In this document: piece by piece, positions 52,301 through 64,000 of the stretch
Numbering within the stretch: position 1 is the stretch's first letter
Layout: each line of letters begins with the position of its first letter
Origin: Lutraria lutraria
Lineage: Eukaryota > Mollusca > Bivalvia > Venerida > Mactridae
Reading direction: 5' to 3'
Assembly (NCBI GenBank): GCA_964023205.1
Contig: OZ026836.1
Coordinates: 4,943,493-5,007,492 of the forward strand
DNA length: 64,000 nucleotides
Translations under genes and position numbers: made by a program
Notes under the pieces: generated by a model
What the model was told of the DNA's origin: nothing
The model's database searches: none
What the model saw: the letters and a program-made list of their open reading frames with translations, nothing else

Positions 52301-52512
52301 AATCGTCATCTGATGAAGTGTCGTCTTTTGGTCTTTTACGACCATATCTCTTCTCCACGTTTTCTGAAAATGTACGAAAAGTAAAGCAGTACGACCCACA
52401 TACTATTATTTATTTCATACATTTAATTCCATGTATTATTTATGATTTCGTATTTATATAATATATTATGAACTATCTTGAGCAATATAGTTGTCTTACC
52501 TGCTGTATCCAT
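42744..52512 (-). CDS. RIG-I-like receptor (RLR) RNA helicase, CARD-less, 12 exons, 842 aa
   Basis: Coding exons (minus strand): 52512-52500, 52363-52172, 50985-50821, 50472-50390, 49045-48794, 47653-47491, 47366-47094, 46581-46388, 45444-45288, 44984-44766, 44507-44340, 43393-42744. All introns are GT-AG and the 2529 nt read through without a stop. Residues 1-70 are a basic patch (KRYGRKRPK) followed by an acidic tract, with no CARD. Helicase: RGYQ (80-83), ATGAGKT (101-107), DECH (205-208), TAT (240-242), insertion domain (~290-500, with YSEVLGIND 447-455 matching the YNEALQIND-like part of MDA5), FTGSS (560-564), EEGLDIP (599-605), QTAGRIRK (624-631). C-terminal RNA-sensing domain: C712, C715, C762, C781. 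RLRs detect viral double-stranded or 5'-phosphorylated RNA in the cytoplasm and signal through MAVS via CARDs; without CARDs an LGP2-like modulatory role or heteromeric signalling is inferred. Close LGP2, MDA5 or RIG-I orthology is unclear. Confidence 0.93.
43394..44339 (-). other. RLR intron 11
   Basis: The intron splits the glycine codon of motif VI (GCCG|GTAATTA donor, AACTTATAG acceptor). Nothing else recognisable; the small open frame at 43986-44183 has no domain. Confidence 0.75.
49250..49530 (+). repeat. Segmental repeat family D, copy 2 (RLR intron 4)
   Basis: Collinear with 42000-42280, same strand, on the intron side of exon 5. Differences are scattered substitutions and small indels. 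No coding content. See copy 1. Confidence 0.75.
51120..51243. mobile_element. Hairpin MITE in RLR intron 2
   Basis: A ~124-bp inverted repeat. The left end TTGGGCCCGTTTTATCAACG and the right end CGTTGATAAAACGGGCCCAA are perfect complements; the inner part (TTCTTACGACAATTCGTTCT ... CTTATCGTAAGG) pairs imperfectly. Inserted between RLR exons 2 and 3. In the RLR pre-mRNA it would fold into a long hairpin. Non-coding; superfamily not assigned. Confidence 0.88.
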
Positions 52513-52630
52513 GTTCAGATGTCCTCAGATCAGGAAATTATATACTAAAGTTATATCACGTCAGTTCATGAACACACCCGACTAAACCTGTATTATTTTG
52601 AACGACTTTATTCCATTTATAGATATCCTA

Positions 52631-52662
52631 GTTTCGTTTTCCGAAAATCTACTTTCGGTTTC
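52631..52662 (-). promoter_or_regulatory. Two ISRE/IRF-type elements upstream of the RLR gene
   Basis: On the minus strand two sites fit the IRF dimer consensus GAAANNGAAA: GAAACCGAAAG (52662-52652, within GTGAAACCGAAAGTAG) and GAAAACGAAAC (52641-52631). They lie about 120 and 140 bp upstream of the ATG (52512), with 10 bp between sites (about 21 bp centre to centre). A TATATAAT stretch lies between them and the ATG (about 52536-52543) but is rather close to it, so the transcription start is not fixed. In vertebrates RLR genes are induced through such elements; molluscs have IRF-family genes, so IRF control is a reasonable inference. Confidence 0.7.
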
Positions 52663-55600
52663 ACTGTACTGCTGAACTCCCAATGCAAGGTTAATTGTTT
52701 AGTATTTATTTATTTCAAGTTTCAAGTTTATTTCATTCACTCAGCATATATATACATATGAAATGAGTGTAGTATGAATTTAACATATAGAATAGCATAC
52801 CAGGGTGTATATGTATGTAAAACATGTATCCATGACCTATTTATTGGTTACGAAACTTAAATGATAACCGATGTTTGTATTGTTGTGACTTTGATCAATC
52901 TGGTGAAGATATACGTCGCTATCTTGTTCAGCAATCAATGTGTAAAATAATGAAATGATCTCAACAACGTGCAACATATCTATTTAAACGTTATAGTTAA
53001 AATTTATAAGCTATAGTGCCCAATTGTATAAGTATTGGTTAACCAACAGTATGACTGTCTTTCTTGTACCAAAACCAATAGGACCTGGGTAATTCAGATG
53101 AGCAAGCAGATAAATAGAGGATCCAGGTGGCTTTATTACCAATATCAGACGCAATTACTAAGTTTAACTAGAAAGTATCCTGACCAAAAATGTTGAACAA
53201 TCACTTTACCCCAAGCTAACCCAAATTTTAACCTAACCATAAATTTTACAAATATTTTTACAAATGAATACATTTTTGATAGTATTGGTAATTTATTTGA
53301 ATGATTATATATTTTACGAGACATGATCTTTATTATAATATAGATTTGTATTATGAATGAATTGGGTTTGTCATAGCATATTTTGTGCATGTTTATCACA
53401 AGCTCAGAATGCATTTAATATGTGCTAGTAGATGGGTTTAGCTTTGAAAAGATGCTGAATGTCAAATTAAGTATTTAGCACATAAATCATTTCACCATGC
53501 TTAACATTAATGTACGAACATGGTTAGTTAAAGCTAGCAGGTTGCTAGCCTTATTTATTAATGAAAACATATAATTCCTAGCAACGTTTGGTAAATTTAT
53601 TCACATAGTTTTAGATGCCCATATCCAATCCTATGTTTTGCTAAATGTCGTTTTGTAAAGCCTAATAAACATTCAAAATTGTGTGTCGTATATCGCGTTG
53701 TTAAAAATATCTCAGTCGTAAATGGCATCAATAGTTGTATTTGTAAATATCAGATATTCTAAGGAATTTCCTTACCATGTGCGATATTAAAATGATAAAA
53801 ATAATCTTCATTTTCATAACAACAATCTTAAACTTTTAAAGAATTGACATAAGCCGTTACTCATCAATTGTATAACTTTTACTGTATGGCAAGACATGGC
53901 AAATCTTTCTTCAAGCATATTCTAGTAACAAAAAAACCCTCATGAATGTCTTTAAATAAGATGTCTGAAAGATCCAGTATATGTTAGCTCGTGTGTACAA
54001 TATTAATTGACATAAGGGAGACGACATGGTAGATAATTGTAAGAGGGCAGCCATCTATGTGATCGTTTCCGCATTGTCTAGATTAAATGTTTCTTATTTC
54101 ATGTTTTATATCACAGCACTCAGACATGGCAGTAAAATAACGATATAATGAAAGTATAATACCTAGCGATCAAATATAGGAATGAAACGAGTTAAGCAAA
54201 TTACGACAGTTGCGGAATTTAGTTGTGCGATAGTATTTTATGGCCTTAATTACGTATACACAAGATAACGAAAAGCACCGCTTTATATGAACATCGGTAT
54301 ACAAGTGTTTACGATTTTATAATACTCTGAATGAGAAGAAATCAATGGTTTGTCAAAAATGACACGCCTGACAAAATGTTTTTTTGCCTTTTCTTCGTAT
54401 CATATTCATATATATATACTCTATATTGCTATATACAGAGTCCCTGGTCATATTTATTGTTGAGTTGATAAAAAGCACTGTATTGTTGTAAGTCTTCTTT
54501 TGATCAACAAAGACATCATATCATGGGAATAAAGCCCTTATTTCTTTGAAGCTTAGCGGACAAAACGTCAATGAAATCATATGCGATGTTTCTCTTAGTG
54601 TCAAAATGGGTGTATTTATTATTGTAGGAGTGGTTTTCCTGCGTGATGAATGGCATAAACGTGTTTGTGACAAGTCTTATATGGAATAAACGTGTATATG
54701 CGAGTTACGTTTCTACTTGTTAATGATAGATAGCTTTCAAGTATATGCATATTTTTGTAGATACATGCGTAGTTATGTCTCTTAATTTATCTAAATGTCT
54801 CTTATATGGAATTATATTAAAGGAGATAATAATCTTAAACGTGAACTAGTAGACTATCTAAAATATATGTGTTTTTAATATAACAATGAAAAAAAAACAG
54901 CACCGTTCAGCTTATTATAACAAGAGTTAGTTCCCTTGATTTAGCCAGAAACTTCTGATATTCTGGATTCTAGAAAAATGCTTCTTCGAGACTTTTGGAC
55001 TGAACATGTACGCCAGTGTAATCTAGGTATAGATCAATATCGGACGATATCTGATGACAAACGATTTGTCGTATTGTATTTGATACATTCATACCTACAT
55101 TTGTCTGAATTCAACTGTATTATATCACGTCCGATGATATAATATTATCTTCATTTCTGTAGCAAACACAATAACAAATCTAATAACTTCTACCTAAGTT
55201 TCACTTCTTTCTTTCTTGTCTTTATCTATAACTTTTGCTAGATGCATTACGTTGTTCTTCGTGCCTTATATATGGAAATCCAGTCTGCATTTTCGACGAA
55301 CCATACGTTTGTGTTGGATGTTCAACCACACCTACTATGCAATATGAATAAACAATTATTAATCAATCCTATGCATTCATCAAATATTCACTTTAAAGTT
55401 ACGGATGTTTGAAGTCATGTGGTGCTGTGGTCCACTAATCACTTTATTCTCACACGATGTTCGAATTATTAAGATTTTTTCGAAATGTGTTATCGATGCA
55501 TACATGTATTAATGAAGGAATTTCTCCTAAAACGTTTGCTGTTGTTTCCGGGACATAATTTGTGAGGCTACGGTGTTGGTGAAGGATGTTACCAATGGTC

Positions 55601-58600
55601 TAATAGAAAACGCTTTGTTCCTTTGGTCAATTACGAGTAAACTATTCATTACTTCACCATCACACATAAATATTAAATTCGATAATGATTAAAACAAAAA
55701 CTAAGCAATGCCTTATAATTGAAGCTCATAGCCTGGCATTCTCTAAATAAATATCTGTTACATATTTTACACGAGTGCTTTGATACAATTGATTAATCCG
55801 CTACTGCCTGATATTTCGTTATGTGTGAGATGTTTCTCATTATGTCAAAAATAAATGAAAAGAAATGTTTTTATCAAAATTTAGAAGTTTCCTGTACACA
55901 ATCGTTCAATATTTGGCTCGTTTTATTTTAGATATACACACTGTATTGGTGTAATAGTGTCTTCTCCGGTGTTTATCATTATAACATATTACTTTATCTT
56001 AATATTTGTTTATCACAAATGTCTGTTAGAGTCAAAACCTGAGATAAATATAAAACAATCGATTAAAAGTTTCCTAGATATTTCTGACGAAAAAAACGTT
56101 ATTAATCATAGATTAAAGAACAGAACAGAACAGAACAAAACATTTATTTTCCCCAGATATGTTACATACATATTGCATGGGTGACTTAATTAACAAAATA
56201 TATTTTCTAAAGTACTTCTTGTACGAGTGATGCCGAGTTTGTTAAATCGTGTGTCAAAACCGTCTTTACCTTTACACAATACCGTCAGACTTTTTGGCCG
56301 AATGTAAGTAATGTGTATAAGTTTATACTCGTCACAGTGTTCATGTGTGAAAATACACTTTAGCGTATTATTGTTTAGTATTACCCATTGTCTAGACTGT
56401 ATGGTATATAATGATGTAATTCTGTCAACAATAATACGTTTTCTAAGTCATTAGTTAAATGTTGTTCACAGTTAAGGACAACAATAATCAATTCATCTTG
56501 GTTAGAATTTTACATTTACTGTTCAAACCGTTTCAACATCATATGATACATATAGTAATATCTGCTTAGAAGTATTTTAAGCTGTGATGAACAAGCGACT
56601 CCCTCCCCCTTATGACATTAGGTTCTTTGCGACGCAAAACACCAGATTTTAACAAAACGTAGACTGTCATTCGAGTGTGTACAAATTCAAACAAAAGAAG
56701 CATGTCCACTTTCAGAGTATTGACGCTCGTAGAAGTTCTGCTTAGATGTCGGGCGTGTGTTCATTTGTCTTAAAGCCACCTTAATTCAAGCAATGGAACC
56801 AGTAGGTGGAAACCATCCCCATCAGTTTTCTGCCTGATTCTTTCGGACCTAAGTTTTTTTCATATACAGAACAATGCTTACGTATACAGTAAATTGGAAG
56901 TTAGGCTGAAGGTCACGTTGATGTTTAGTTCGAAAAAATCGATCTGACATGTCTACTAGTCGTCTTATTTCAGTAAGGATTGTGTTGTAAGTGTGCCTAT
57001 TTCTCTGTTTACAGCCAACAAAGGTAGGCTTGATCTTGACGATTCCAGAATTGTATGTAATAGCACACATAGTGTCTGTCTTGTCATTCTTCTAGAGTAA
57101 ATGTCAGTCAAATTTTGAATATTTTGAAAGGTTGGCAGTTCGAAAGGTTTCACGTAATATGAAATGACATGATCAGTGTTTTTCCTGACAAACTAGGAGC
57201 ACAAGTACAGACTATCTATCACCCAAACAAGTGATAAACTTAGAAAGCTTCAATAGCAAAACATACTTTTATGCATTATATATTATCAGACAAAATGCCT
57301 TCTTCCCATCCCGGTTGTAGCTCACACTGCTTTGATGTTATATTTGCATATAATGATAGTCTTAATGCGTTCCAGTATAAATATACAATAGGGAAGGAAG
57401 GTTTTAAGCCGCTATTTGACTTATTTGGTCCCCTGGGCAACCGATTTAGATATATGTATTTAGATGTGACTTTCGGTGACAAGTGACGAATGTCGTAGAT
57501 GTGTGTTATTATGTATATTTAGGCTCTGTACCATAGTCGTCACGTTAATAAAAGGATGAACTCGGTAATATCTCTCCAGGGACAATGTAACAAGTAACTT
57601 AATACTACCGATATATTGTGTAGGAAAGATAAACTGTTCACTGACAACTCATGTGTGTATATATAGAACTATGTACGAAGTTGAAATGTCGCCATTATAA
57701 TGGAATTATCCCGATATCGTTAAATTCATTTCACCCCATCTTACCATTTAAATGCGCTCAATATCCAAATAAAGTGTTAATGATTTCCATGGGGAATATT
57801 TTCAGAAATTAAAATAGGAAATATTATCTTAAATTTGTTTTAGCGAGGACGAATGTGGCACAAAAAATAAGTCCATGTATTATGGTTATATTAATGAATG
57901 GGATTGTGTATAGGCTGTACAATAGGCAACTGCATCGTGTTCTCACAATGTCTGACATTAATTAGTTTATTTAAAGATAATACGTGTAGGCCTTGTATAT
58001 GTGATGAGAGTGTTTGGTGTGCAGAAATACGGTCAATGTTAGAATACACAACATTCAATTTACGGGATGGTATAACGTATGGGATGATGTAATTCATAAG
58101 ATCATAATATATGTTTGCAATTTACTAGATAATAATTATTACTTATATGTTGACATAATCTATTAGATGATTCATTTTAGTAGATGATATAATTTGTTGC
58201 ATTATTTGATACGTTTACGATTAATCAGATGATTTCATACATTTTATAATTTACCCGTAATCTTTGTTTCAATGCACAATGTGAAAACAACTGTCAAAAG
58301 CTACTGTCTTTCATTTATATATTAAAATAAAATACGAAACTGGATTAATGTTCCTGTTTTTGTTAGTTTGCTGTTGTTGCTCCAGTCCTTTTGCGTCTTC
58401 TTCTGCTTCTGTGTGTGTGTCTTTTACAGTATTAGCTGTTCCTGTAGTTAAATGTAATTGGTACTATATGGCTGTCAATAAGTCAGCTACTGTTGTTAAT
58501 GCTTTTGTAGAAATTGATATAATAAATTGATATAATTTTCTGTTGTTGTTGCATTTTTACGTATACCCAAGTTATTGTTGTTGTGCATTTGCTTGTGTCA

Positions 58601-60147
58601 TAGTTGTTGTTGTCATTATCGTATAAAACATACATTAAATAATGCCTGAAGATGAGTATGTTAAAAACTTAATTCGTTTGTAAGATTTTCAATTTCGCAA
58701 TTTGTTTGAAATCTAAGTTTCTTGAAACATCATCTGATACAGAATTTATTATGGCTCATGTGGCAATTACATTCTGTGTAAAATTACTTGGAATTCTAAG
58801 ATCATGTTATAACATTGTAACAATTACAGCGAGGCAAATTGTTGCTATGGGACACCGGTTGCAATATCGCTGATGAAACGACGTTATTGTCTCTCACAGT
58901 TCCATCAATAAAAGCGATTTGTTTCTTTGTTTAATCTTAAAGAGTCCAAAACCAATCAGCATGGTCTCAACTTAAGCGGATCTGTTTTTGTGCGTGTTTT
59001 GTTTTATGTTACTGCGAGCCTTAAATTGCTGGAATGACATTTGTGTTCTTCTGCCGTGAATAAAACACAGAATTGATTTTATAGTTAGAACAATACTAGC
59101 CAGATTTCAAAGGACACGTTTCAATGACATGTTATGTAAATAGGCTAATATACTTCTATGTAATTGGTCACCCAATGTTTTTGACATGTTTACATTTCCA
59201 ATATCTCTTCAGTATTTACAGTATGGTGGCTTTGTACTCGAGTTCTTTTGGTCATAAAAATATGAGTACGTATTATGTAAAAAAGATTTGGGTTTATCTT
59301 TCCGTTTTAGTAATAAAAGCCACTTTAGTACAGATTGTTAACCGATATTTGAAATACTTGTCTTTCTTTGTAAATAATCTGTCTAGTCATAGCTTCATGA
59401 AGGTGTTGTTACGGTGATACATACAGCGTTTCACCAACTTTCTCATGCTTTATTGATATACATTAGTGTTTAATATGCTCCACAATTTTCATAAGATTGT
59501 CGATTCCTCTCCGGATTGCGTGTGTTTTCTCCACGAATCTCCAAAACTCACGATAAAAAGAGATCTATTTACGAAGACAAAGAAAAGGTATAAATCACTG
59601 TACAATATCTTCGTTCTTGCTCTATTATAATTAATCGATTGGAAGCAAGAAAGCGTTGCCATATCGTCACAATTGAATAAGGCTTCACCATTATCTGACT
59701 TCATAACTTACCGATTAACACTAATATGATTAGCGATGTAAAATTGTCATGGCTAAGCGAATTGTTTGCCTATTTGTGCTAATCTGTCAAATAAATACGC
59801 TAAGAAGAATTGGCATTTATTTCAAGATTGAAATGTTCGCACTTCGACTATGCATCTTCCTTGCTATTTGTCGTCAGTTGGCATTTATTTCTGCAATTTC
59901 AGCGGTCCAAATAATTATTGACTTTTGTATTTGTCCCATAAATCTGTCACGTGAGCGCAAGCTCGGTAAAAGCTGTGTAATTACTGTCATAGATGTCGTA
60001 GATTTCACCGTCCTATCTTATAACGAACAATGAGCTATTTAGATCATTTAAGGAGAGGGACCTCACTGACTATTGCAAATATGTGTAACTTTCTTATATA
60101 AGATAAAATACTTTATGCACATAAGTATTAAAATGTCTATGTTCAGT
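52663..60147. other. Intergenic spacer, no gene seen
   Basis: AT-rich. Includes CAAGTTTCAAGTTTATTTCA at about 52720, and an (ACAGA)n-like stretch at 56113-56140, each of which resembles LINE tails but without an attached RT; T-rich (TTG)n low-complexity near 58360-58620. Open frames at 55957-56184, 57271-57486, 58348-58530, 59124-59417 and 59749-60033 have no domain, signal or splice context. Confidence 0.4.
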
Positions 60148-60253
60148 TTTCCATAGCCGTCACTTGCTCGGTGAGCATGAACTTCGATGCGGACCAAAGT
60201 GCATGTACTACGTTTTTGTACATCCGCCATGAAATTGTTAAACTAGTGCCCGT
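60148..60253 (+). repeat. Dispersed repeat family B, copy 2
   Basis: Collinear with 38296-38402 (TTTCCATAGCCGTCACTTGC, GATGCGGACCAAAG, TACATCCGCCATG, AATTGTTAAACTAGT). Carries a few extra bases (TGCATGTAC) in the middle. Same strand as copy 1. Confidence 0.7.
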
Positions 60254-61939
60254 TTCGTGTGGCAGTGCTAGTCTATGTAAGTTCAGTTTTCATGAGTATT
60301 TTCAGTACTGTCCAGCACTATTCCATATTATATTGATAGGTAATAATAACATTTCTGAACGTATCTTAATAGTTTACCTTATTCATTAACCAGTTGTTCA
60401 TATAATTTATTACATGTATATGTCTGATATTTTGCACAGATAATTGTTAACATCAGATGGACTTTATACAAACACCATGTATTGTAAATTAGTATCATAT
60501 TTACTATATTATTTCATATCCCCCATTCTGTTAATAGTATGTATTCTAGATAATATAAAGTCATTATATTATGTACGTATATGAACAATATGATTATACA
60601 TTATATTACCAGCACAATTCCATATAAGATTAAATTATTATATACTGTACAGTGGGTACTGATTTGAACTTTGTATTTATATATAATTATATATTTATAA
60701 AAACGAGGAGCTGATATGACAGCTCTGTTCTGTGCAAATATATTTACTCAGCTCAATAAGTAAGACCGGACGGACGAAATAAATGAATGAAGAAATGAAG
60801 GACGGACGTACGGACGGACAGAACAAATGAATGAGTAAATGATATTGTTGATCAAATTGTGTACACTATTAATACGATTCATAATGCGTTTGGTTAATGA
60901 ATGAATAAATAAATGAAAATAATAATTACCTGTAAACAATTAATGGATAGTATATTCGTAGTAACAAAATACTCATACCTTGATGCTATTCAAATAGATT
61001 GAAGCTATAATGACTAGGCAGTGTTGCACGTAATTATGATTAAACTTGGTTCTAAGTATTAAGATCATAAATCTATATGAGCATGCCTGGATACTATCAA
61101 TTTTGAATAGTGATTGAAATCATCACTTTTAAATATTTATAAATCCAATCAGTGTCATTATTCATGATTTTGATAATTAGCATGTACCACTTGAAAAATA
61201 AATGCTATTTTATATGATGAAAACTTGTTATGCTCAATCTCAAATTAAATGCATGCGTGCTATATCTTTTTTCGACACGTGATCTAGTCATATTGTCATG
61301 ACGCCAATGAACTATGTGTAATTAGTATGAATATTGCAATTAATGATTGTACTTTGTCTGGTTACATGCTTGCAAGTAATTAGAGTCGGATTATAAACAA
61401 TCTGACAGCATAACTCGAATCCGGAATCGACCGTCTTCCGTGACATGTGGGACTATATACTCAACCAGACATTCCTTAATTTATTGGAACCCAAGTAGCT
61501 CCAGGGCTGTGTCACGTACCACACAAATAAATTTAATTAAGTTCACAGTAACTGTATTGTAAAATAGACACACTATATCTGTTGGCATATTGCGACAGAC
61601 TCTAATCCAATAAAAATAGTCCCGTTGAAATTGTCGTTTGCTAGATAGTGGTCGAATTTAACATATATTTCACTGAAATCAAATTCTGCATTTGTTAATG
61701 TCTAGCCACTGATTGATTCTTACTATATGGTGGTCAGGCACAAAAGCGAGAAGATCTAGGAATTTGTACCAGACTTAGGTGTGAGAATTTAATCATTTTG
61801 TGTGATATTGCTCCAGATCTACGTATATACCCAAAGGTCATTGTTCAGTATCACCACACCTTCTGGTGCTGATTCCCCCGCATGTAATGATTACTTTCTA
61901 TGATTGATCTAGCGTTTGTTAACGTGTACTGTTTTTACT
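60254..61939. other. Intergenic spacer, no gene seen
   Basis: AT-rich. A (GGACGGAC)/(AATGAATG)-type microsatellite sits at about 60765-60840 and produces the open frame at 60748-60939. Nothing else recognisable. Confidence 0.45.
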
Positions 61940-62190
61940 TCCGTTAAAGCTATTAACAACTCCTATAAAAGAACCCCCCCCCCCCAAAAAAAAAAGGTCA
62001 CTGTATGTCTAATCTCTTAATTGTTTTATTTTCTCTTAGCACTCTTATCCTCTATGGTCACGGTCAGCTTAGTGTCTGTGGACTTGACACCTTGTCAAAA
62101 ATAGGAAAATACATTTTATGAATTAATCGGGATAATAAGATTATGACAAACTTCTTGTTGTTTTTATGAGAATATAGTAACTGATTATGT
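61940..62190 (+). repeat. Dispersed repeat family E, copy 2
   Basis: Collinear with 8950-9160. Shared blocks: AACAACTCCTAT, CTCTTAATTGTTTTATT, GGTCACGGTCAGCTTAGTGT and TTGTTGTTTTTATGAG. Contains a 12-C tract followed by about 10 A (61975-61996) that is absent from copy 1. Confidence 0.6.
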
Positions 62191-64000
62191 AAACAGAAAC
62201 TAGTCTAACAATCACCATAGAACTGCTGGTCCATAAATCGCATACCTCGCGTTGCTGGTTCAAACTTGTCACAGTATTTCCGTGTCTCCACTTTTCAATA
62301 TAAAAACTCCACGCTGTTAACTTTAGTGTTGCCGACATTTCTTAAAAGACTTCAATGTATTTTTTACAGGAGCATGGATAATAACTACAAATGTATTTAA
62401 AGCACAATGTTATAATAAAACGATTAGTTTACTGGCTATAACCTAAGTTCGCACATGTTATGGAACACTCCCTAAAGAGAAATTGTTATTTCTACCGTGG
62501 CCCTGTAATAGTTTCGAAACCAAGTTCAGGGTTTAAATTGTTTTATTTTCGTCTGGAATTACGTACATGTAAATATCCATTGATGGTTGTAATAATTGAA
62601 AACATTTACATATAATCGCATGCACATTGACTATTTGTAGGAATTGAGTATTGATGTTTATCTTACTAATGTTAAAGGAGTGTAACATTTTTATTTTCGA
62701 CCATATACTTGCCGCTTATATGGTAACACACGAATAAGATGCAACCATTCGATTCGTCTTTCACCTAGGTGCTAGTGCAGAATCAATACTTTTATGAATT
62801 CTCTGGAGTTTTTGTTTGGAGCAGTTTTACACTAATGTAATTGGTTATTGTCTTTTTCCAGATTACATAAGGTGTTATGTAGTTACTTCTTAAACAGTCT
62901 AATGCTTCAATGAAGTCTACAATGCGTGTTTTTGTGTGTTAAAGCACCTATGTTATAGTTATATGCAAAATGAACAAACGAACAGTATCATGAAAAATCA
63001 CATTAGTGTTTTTGTACTGAATAGTTAATATCGAGAATTATGTACAAACTAGGTTAGAAATTAACGTCAATTTTGAAATGCAGCCAATTGTTATCTTTTA
63101 TCTGTGGTAAAAAACATATTTCGGTAACTTCTTTGTACTCGTATTGCAGCCTTTAATAATCCCAATAATTGAATAACAAACGTTGTTCCCTCTGTACAAT
63201 GACTAGATCTCTTTAAATCGACCAACATGTATACCTAACTCAATTATGCTGCTGAATTATTAATCGTCCTATTTTGTTATATAATGACCACTGGTCATTA
63301 TATGATCACGTTTTGTTAAGTATTCATTAATTTATTGTATTGTAGATAATGAACACATAACTTAATCATATCAGCGTCACTCCATAATTGTTTGTCTACC
63401 AACTAGAATTCTAGATAAACATTTTATTATGAATTATATCAATCAATAGCGTCTTAACGATGTGACTGATTTGCCTCCCTTCGACTGAGAACTTTAGTTG
63501 TGTTCAAAGACAAAATAAGCGCATTAGGTGCTAGCGCAATTGTTGTTTTTGTTGTTATTGTTGTTGCGAAGTTGTTTAGTAATAAAGATAAAGTATGTGT
63601 AATCCTTGTCTGTAGCGTGTTCCTATAAACAACGGATGGTTCTAAAATTGCGTCTGCATTTTAAAGTAAAATGTTTAAATCACTGAGATATGTGTGGCAT
63701 TTTCCATGAGTATAAACTGTACCGAAATACAATAATCTCTATTGGAAAAATATATGTCTGGCTTTTCCATTCTTATCGCGGAAGATTTTCTGAAGATCTG
63801 GGTATTCTAAGAATAAAATATTACAATATGTTTGTTCAAATTGTCTTTGTATGCGTTTAGTCTGACATTGTTTGTTTTGAATCTGGTATTACATGTATTA
63901 TTATGACATAGTATATGTGTTTGATTAGACATTGTAACTATTTGTTAGGTATGACATTGTATATGTTTGGTAAGATGTTGTATGTGTTTCAATAAGATAT
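62191..64000. other. Intergenic spacer to the window end, no gene seen
   Basis: AT-rich. The motif TTAAAGGAGTGTAACAT at about 62675 also occurs at 13817, suggesting a further short dispersed repeat. The end (63880-64000) has several repeats of TATGACATTGTATATGTTTG-like sequence. No coding content. Confidence 0.4.

Noticed and set aside
58348..58530. Hydrophobic Cys/Ser-rich open frame
   Set aside because: Produced by T-rich (TTG)n low-complexity sequence.
61975..61996. Poly(C) followed by poly(A) tract
   Set aside because: Simple homopolymers inside a dispersed repeat; could be slippage or an assembly artefact, with no functional reading.
1..64000. Search by eye for CRISPR arrays, prokaryotic operons, or rRNA genes
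   Set aside because: None seen; the window is clearly eukaryotic with split genes.

Overview
The window is AT-rich nuclear DNA from an animal, most likely a bivalve mollusc. The genes are split by canonical GT-AG introns with long AT-rich spacers. The mobile elements fit molluscs: a CR1/Jockey-like LINE relic, tRNA-headed SINEs with a mollusc Meta-SINE-like 3' part, and short hairpin MITEs. A retinoic acid-inducible gene I-like receptor (RLR) gene is also present. The species cannot be named from the sequence alone.

Two protein-coding genes can be assembled completely, both on the minus strand. The first (CDS 5050 to 3169, three exons, 199 aa) is a small two-pass membrane protein with a cytoplasmic tail carrying three PY-type motifs (PPAY, PPKY, LPAY), which suggests recruitment of WW-domain partners such as NEDD4-family ubiquitin ligases. 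The second (CDS 52512 to 42744, twelve exons, 842 aa, every exon phase consistent) is an RLR RNA helicase. It has an acidic N-terminus instead of CARDs, all helicase motifs (ATGAGKT, DECH, TAT, QTAGRIRK), a helical insertion between the two helicase domains, and a zinc-type C-terminal RNA-sensing domain with unusual cysteine spacing. About 120-150 bp upstream of its ATG lie two good IRF/ISRE-type sites, so the gene may be under IRF control.

Layout: 1-650, probable 3' end of a plus-strand transcript with AATAAA signals; 740-6373, the two-pass membrane gene with a long U-rich 3' UTR and a possible upstream 5' UTR exon; 6.4-42 kb, spacer with repeats. These include two inverted copies of a hairpin MITE (5.2 and 15.8 kb), a 40-bp perfect palindrome (6.6 kb), a LINE relic (11.2-12.6 kb), a cluster of TCATGTGA repeats (18 kb), three same-strand copies of a ~400-bp repeat about 5.05-5.08 kb apart with a 125-bp core that is identical in all three (18.4, 23.5, 28.5 kb), a 1.7-kb minisatellite of 24-bp units with higher-order structure (29.3-31.0 kb), and two SINEs (32.6-32.95 and 40.1-40.3 kb). 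The RLR gene fills 42.7-52.5 kb, with a hairpin MITE in intron 2 and a segmental repeat shared between intron 4 and the 3' flank. From 52.7 to 64 kb I see no supported gene.

The best candidates for follow-up are the CARD-less acidic RLR with its paired IRF-type sites, and the invariant 125-bp core repeated three times at near-constant spacing.
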